This document shows, one piece after another, positions 61,026 through 64,000 of a stretch of 64,000 bases of DNA. Position 1 is the first letter of the stretch; every line of letters begins with the position of its first letter. Made by a program: the position numbers and the translations under genes. Source of the DNA: Lepidurus packardi (lineage: Eukaryota; Arthropoda; Branchiopoda; Notostraca; Triopsidae). A model generated the notes under the pieces. The model was not told where the DNA came from. It was given only the letters and a program-made list of their open reading frames with translations, and searched no databases. Where the stretch lies: the NCBI GenBank assembly GCA_023053545.1, contig JAKZAN010000004.1, positions 6,820,001 to 6,884,000 of the forward strand. The letters are read 5' to 3'.

Positions 61026-61148
61026 CTTCCTATTTAGTCAGCTGGCCGCCTGAATCCGCCAAAACTCCCGTCCTTGTCTCTGACGCCAATACAGACTCCA
61101 GTGGAGGATTAGCCTCTACCATGGAGAACGCTACAAATCATCGACCAG
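61026..61148 (+). CDS. Ten-m/Ten-a: Teneurin, coding exon 6 (start of ectodomain, residues 417-458)
   Basis: The acceptor CTTGTTTAG|CTTC joins in phase 1 (G+CT = Ala417). It encodes the first extracellular residues, SYLVSWPPESAKTPVLVSDA, then a Ser/Gly/Thr stretch with one N-glycosylation sequon (Asn-Ala-Thr in MENATNHR). The donor is CCAG|GTAAAA, phase 1. The following intron (61149-61311) is 163 bp. It has no cysteines and is probably unstructured. Confidence 0.85.
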
Positions 61149-61311
61149 GTAAAAGGAACTTTTGGAAGGATATACTACCGGTTCATGGGTTCTTTGAAAC
61201 TTTAAAAGAAAAGGAAAATAATATTAAAGTATGTGGCATGTTATACTTTTATGATTTACTTTAATTGTCTTAAGTTGGTTTGGCATTATGGCAAATAAGT
61301 TAAGTTTTTAG

Positions 61312-62916
61312 AAGTTGCATGGCATACGGCTGAAGGATCCGCATCTGCGGTGCATGACGGTGTGGGCATTTTGTGGGTTTCGGTGGAGCGCATGCAGGCT
61401 GATGACGACCAAGGTGATGATGAGGTGCTGGTGCTGTCGTCAAACGCAGCGGCAGAAGACAGATTGAAACGCCGAGCGAAACGAGAAGAAAGCGACGAGT
61501 CTCTGGGGACCACAACAACAGCTCCTCCCGCCACCAAGAAAGACGAATTAATTTGGAAAATGCTCGAAGCCTGGGCGGATGAAGATGCTCGGGAGGCTGA
61601 AGAAGAATCCGAGCTCTTGCCCCAGGATCTCCTCGGGGTTGATAATCTGGCGCTTATGATGCAAGACGCCCCGATCCTCGCCGAGGAAGGCGACGTTCTT
61701 GTCGGGAGCGGAGCAGGAGATTTCCTGCTCGTTTCAAAGAGCACGTCGAGCAAGAAGAACCGAGATCTGCCTGAAGTTTCGAGCACCGATAAACCGCTCC
61801 AAGACGCCCCCGTTTTCTCTTATGACAGTCACGAAATCGAAATTGTGCAACTTGAAGCCACCAAGAAACCACCCATCTCTTCCTCCTCCACAGATCATCC
61901 CAAGCATGTGGTTATTACGCCTGTCGTCGAGAGTATGGGCATGAACTCGAAGAATGCATCGGGTGAATCCGCTGACGACCACCACCCGACGATTACGCTT
62001 GGCTCTACTCAAACCAAGCTGCTCGTAAACGCTTCAGTGGATGCGTTGGACGAACTACCGTCTGCGTCCAGCGTGGCAATGGCGTTGCCACGCGTGGAGA
62101 GCATCATTATCCCTAACGATGAGAAAATGCATGGCAAGCGAGTCCTGGTCAATGTGACGATCGCAACCGATGACGCGGAACCGTCGGACCAGCAGGGGAA
62201 CCGTCAGCATGCTTCTCAACTGCACCCAGTTTACGTTTTATCCATCTCCGTCCCCACAGACGGCGGCTCGCCTACCTCGTCGTCCTCGGAACGCGACATG
62301 AAACCCGAAGTCAATTTGTCCCCGCAAGTCCTACTCAGTTTGGCAGGCAACGTATCCGAAGACGTATTATTAGATCCATGGAAAACCGAGCCGACTCACG
62401 TGACCGAGGTGGAACGTTTTATAGCGCCAGCATCGTCTCCTCCTCCTCCGCCGATTTGGCCCTTCATGGGCGGGGCGCACTGCCAATGCACGTGTCCGTG
62501 CATGGAAGCGGAAGCGGCCCTCGTACCCAACAGCGAGAAAATACGAGACATCCCACCACAAGAGAAGAACGAGAGTATTGAAGCGGGAAATCAGACGACC
62601 ACCGCAGCATCGGTTCAGCAAACTGATGCTATTACCACGACCACAACCACCCACCAGACTATTAGTACTCCAGCTACGACTGATCCGGTCGAGTTGGGTA
62701 CCGAAAATGCGACCCTTAACGATGGATTGCCCTTTCCCATTGAAGATAACGATGGCTTTGATACCGAGGACGAGTTGGATGAAAGCGAAGAAGAATTTAA
62801 CCAACTGAACCCGGAAGCGGAAGTATCGACTGACCTTGCCAGTACCACAAAAAGCACACCCACTGCGACCCCGAGTTGTACGTGCGAAAAAGTACCGCCT
62901 ATTCTCATCTTGGAAG
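61312..62916 (+). CDS. Ten-m/Ten-a: Teneurin, coding exon 7 (long acidic extracellular stalk, residues 458-993)
   Basis: A 1605-bp exon behind acceptor AAGTTTTTAG, joined in phase 1 (G+AA = Glu458) and leaving in phase 1 at GGAAG|GTGAGA. It links the membrane helix to the folded ectodomain. The product is rich in Asp, Glu, Ser, Thr and Pro. It carries a polybasic furin-type site RLKRRAKR at 508-515 (61461-61484), as teneurins have proteolytic sites between membrane and EGF repeats. Six N-glycosylation sequons follow. A Cys cluster HCQCTCPC has Cys at 847, 849, 851 and 853 (62481-62501), another pair SCTC lies at 980 and 982, and an acidic tract (FDTEDELDESEEEF) near 940. The linker in familiar insect teneurins is much shorter and Ser/Gly-rich, so this length is unusual. 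The frame is open throughout, with high GC for the window. Confidence 0.87.
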
Positions 62917-63382
62917 GTGAGAGACACATAGATTCGTGATGGAAAATGGGAGGAAAGTGTCCTAAGCTGACGAAAGACATGAAGATGAACATTCCTTGAC
63001 TTTCTGCCGCTCTAAAACTGCGCTTTTGGCTGCTCACATTCGTCTCATCGCTTTGGGGAGAACAAGCTTCCTTATATATACGTATTTTTTAAGGGGGAAA
63101 CGCTACCTATTGAGCGTTTTTTATGCATGTGCCGTGCCTTTTCTGTGCTTTGGGGAAAAAGAAAATCGCTACACTCAACTTTTGTTTTATGGACGGGGCG
63201 TTTCCTTGTTCTTTTTTAAGGCTTGTGACTTTTCGCATGAATAAAATCTGGATTTCCTTGACACTTTATCAGCAACGTGAGGAAGGGAAAGAAAAGTAAT
63301 GGGTGTGAGAAAAGGAATGTTATACTCAAATGCGATAAATATGTTTTTCCTTGTGTGTCCGTGTGTGTATTTTCTCTTGTAG
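62917..63382 (+). other. Teneurin intron 7
   Basis: A 466-bp intron, GTGAGA to TTGTAG, with a TG-rich stretch before the acceptor. No other feature is seen. Confidence 0.8.
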
Positions 63383-63660
63383 GCGCGAGCACGTTTCCGG
63401 CTCGTACATTCCCGCCTGATGGTACCACCTTCGCACAAATGAGCTTGGGAGAGAAAGTGTCGAGCACTATTCCCGGTTATAGTTACTGGAATATGCAGTT
63501 CTATCAAAGTGAAGCTGCCTACGTACGCTTTGAGTTCAATATTCCTCGAGGGGCAAGTTTGGGACTCTACGCACGACGAAACGCATTACCTACGCATACT
63601 CATTATGACGTCATCGAAGTACTGAGCGGGTACAAGAGCAGAACAACGCGCGCTTCTCCC
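63383..63660 (+). CDS. Ten-m/Ten-a: Teneurin, coding exon 8 (conserved ectodomain start, residues 993-1085)
   Basis: The acceptor TTCTCTTGTAG|GCGC completes Gly993. The exon carries the most diagnostic sequence in the window: FPARTFPPDGTTF (997-1009), then YSYWNMQFYQSEAAYVRFEF and IPRGASLGLYARRNALPTHT. These blocks are near-invariant in teneurins just before the EGF-like repeats, and they settle the family. The donor CCC|GTAAGG leaves in phase 0 at residue 1085. EGF repeats, the beta-propeller and YD shell, and the C-terminal toxin-like fold seen in teneurins must lie past position 64000. Whether this is Ten-m or Ten-a needs the rest of the protein. Confidence 0.95.
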
Positions 63661-64000
63661 GTAAGGATTTTTTTCTTCTTTTCTTCTTTGCATTTTGTAA
63701 TTATTTTCTAAGAGTTTATTTTAATTGTCATATTTGTTTTAGTATTTCATTTCTTGGAAATCAATACCCACCCAAAGCACAATGTTGCTTTTTTGATTCG
63801 TACTTATAATTTACGTTATTGTAAGAACGAAATATTCTGTTTAAAATTTTAATAACTAGCTATTTTACGAGTTATTGGCATTCAAAACTTGGGTCGTGAC
63901 GTCATAGGCAAAGCTTGGCTGGCTTACGACGCTAGTTACCATGGTGATTGTTCCATTTCCATGCTTAAAATAGTAAGCAAAGATCTCGGGCACAATTTAG
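63661..64000 (+). other. Start of teneurin intron 8 with repeat C copy 3
   Basis: From donor GTAAGG onward this is AT-rich intronic DNA. From about 63858 it matches repeat C: 'acgagttattggcattcaaaac' and 'gggtcgtgacgtcat', as in 3436-3660. The element and intron run off the window end. Confidence 0.6.

Noticed and set aside
61286..61786. Long minus-strand frames opposite the stalk exon (166 and 185 codons)
   Set aside because: They mirror a GC-rich coding exon on the plus strand; Ser/Arg-rich translations are typical antisense shadows.
1..64000. CRISPR arrays, prokaryotic operons, rRNA genes
   Set aside because: No regularly spaced repeats, no ribosome-binding-site-led gene runs and no rRNA core sequences. 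The splice structure shows a eukaryotic nuclear genome.

Overview
This is eukaryotic, invertebrate DNA. It has AT-rich spacers, introns with GT...AG borders, many small repeats and almost no long open frames. I recognise two real protein genes, both on the + strand. The larger is the 5' part of a teneurin gene (Ten-m/Ten-a, a type II transmembrane adhesion receptor). The smaller is a hAT-superfamily DNA transposon inserted in the first coding intron of the teneurin gene. Protein motifs and repeat content suggest an arthropod, perhaps a crustacean. That is a guess, because nothing in the window fixes the species.

Layout. Positions 1-18899 show no supportable coding sequence. This stretch is upstream or 5'-intronic DNA holding MITEs with TTAA ends, one pogo/Tigger-type relic, microsatellites and long G or C runs. 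The teneurin coding sequence starts at 19084 and I assembled it as eight exons: 19084-19354, 47924-48304, 59412-59735, 59855-59930, 60100-60296, 61026-61148, 61312-62916 and 63383-63660. All phases join without a stop and give 1085 codons. They encode the cytoplasmic N-terminus, one membrane segment (about residues 398-415), a very long acidic Ser/Thr-rich stalk with a furin-type site, and the start of the conserved teneurin ectodomain. The EGF repeats and the rest of the protein lie beyond 64000.

The first coding intron is 28.6 kb and the second 11.1 kb. Both carry many insertions: TTAA MITEs, two further pogo-type relics with a broken CENP-B-like HTH, local duplications, and the hAT element at 44600-47358. 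That element has matching 11-bp terminal inverted repeats, a perfect 8-bp target duplication (CCTTGAAT), a BED-finger first exon, a 65-bp intron, the catalytic residues and a poly(A) signal. The only clear lesion I found in its transposase is a 10-T run that shifts the frame by one base.

I found no new multi-gene system. The most distinctive items are the near-intact hAT element, the unusual 535-codon stalk exon of the teneurin with its Cys-X-Cys-X-Cys-X-Cys cluster, and defective pogo-type relics that all share the same frame break, which suggests they spread in trans.
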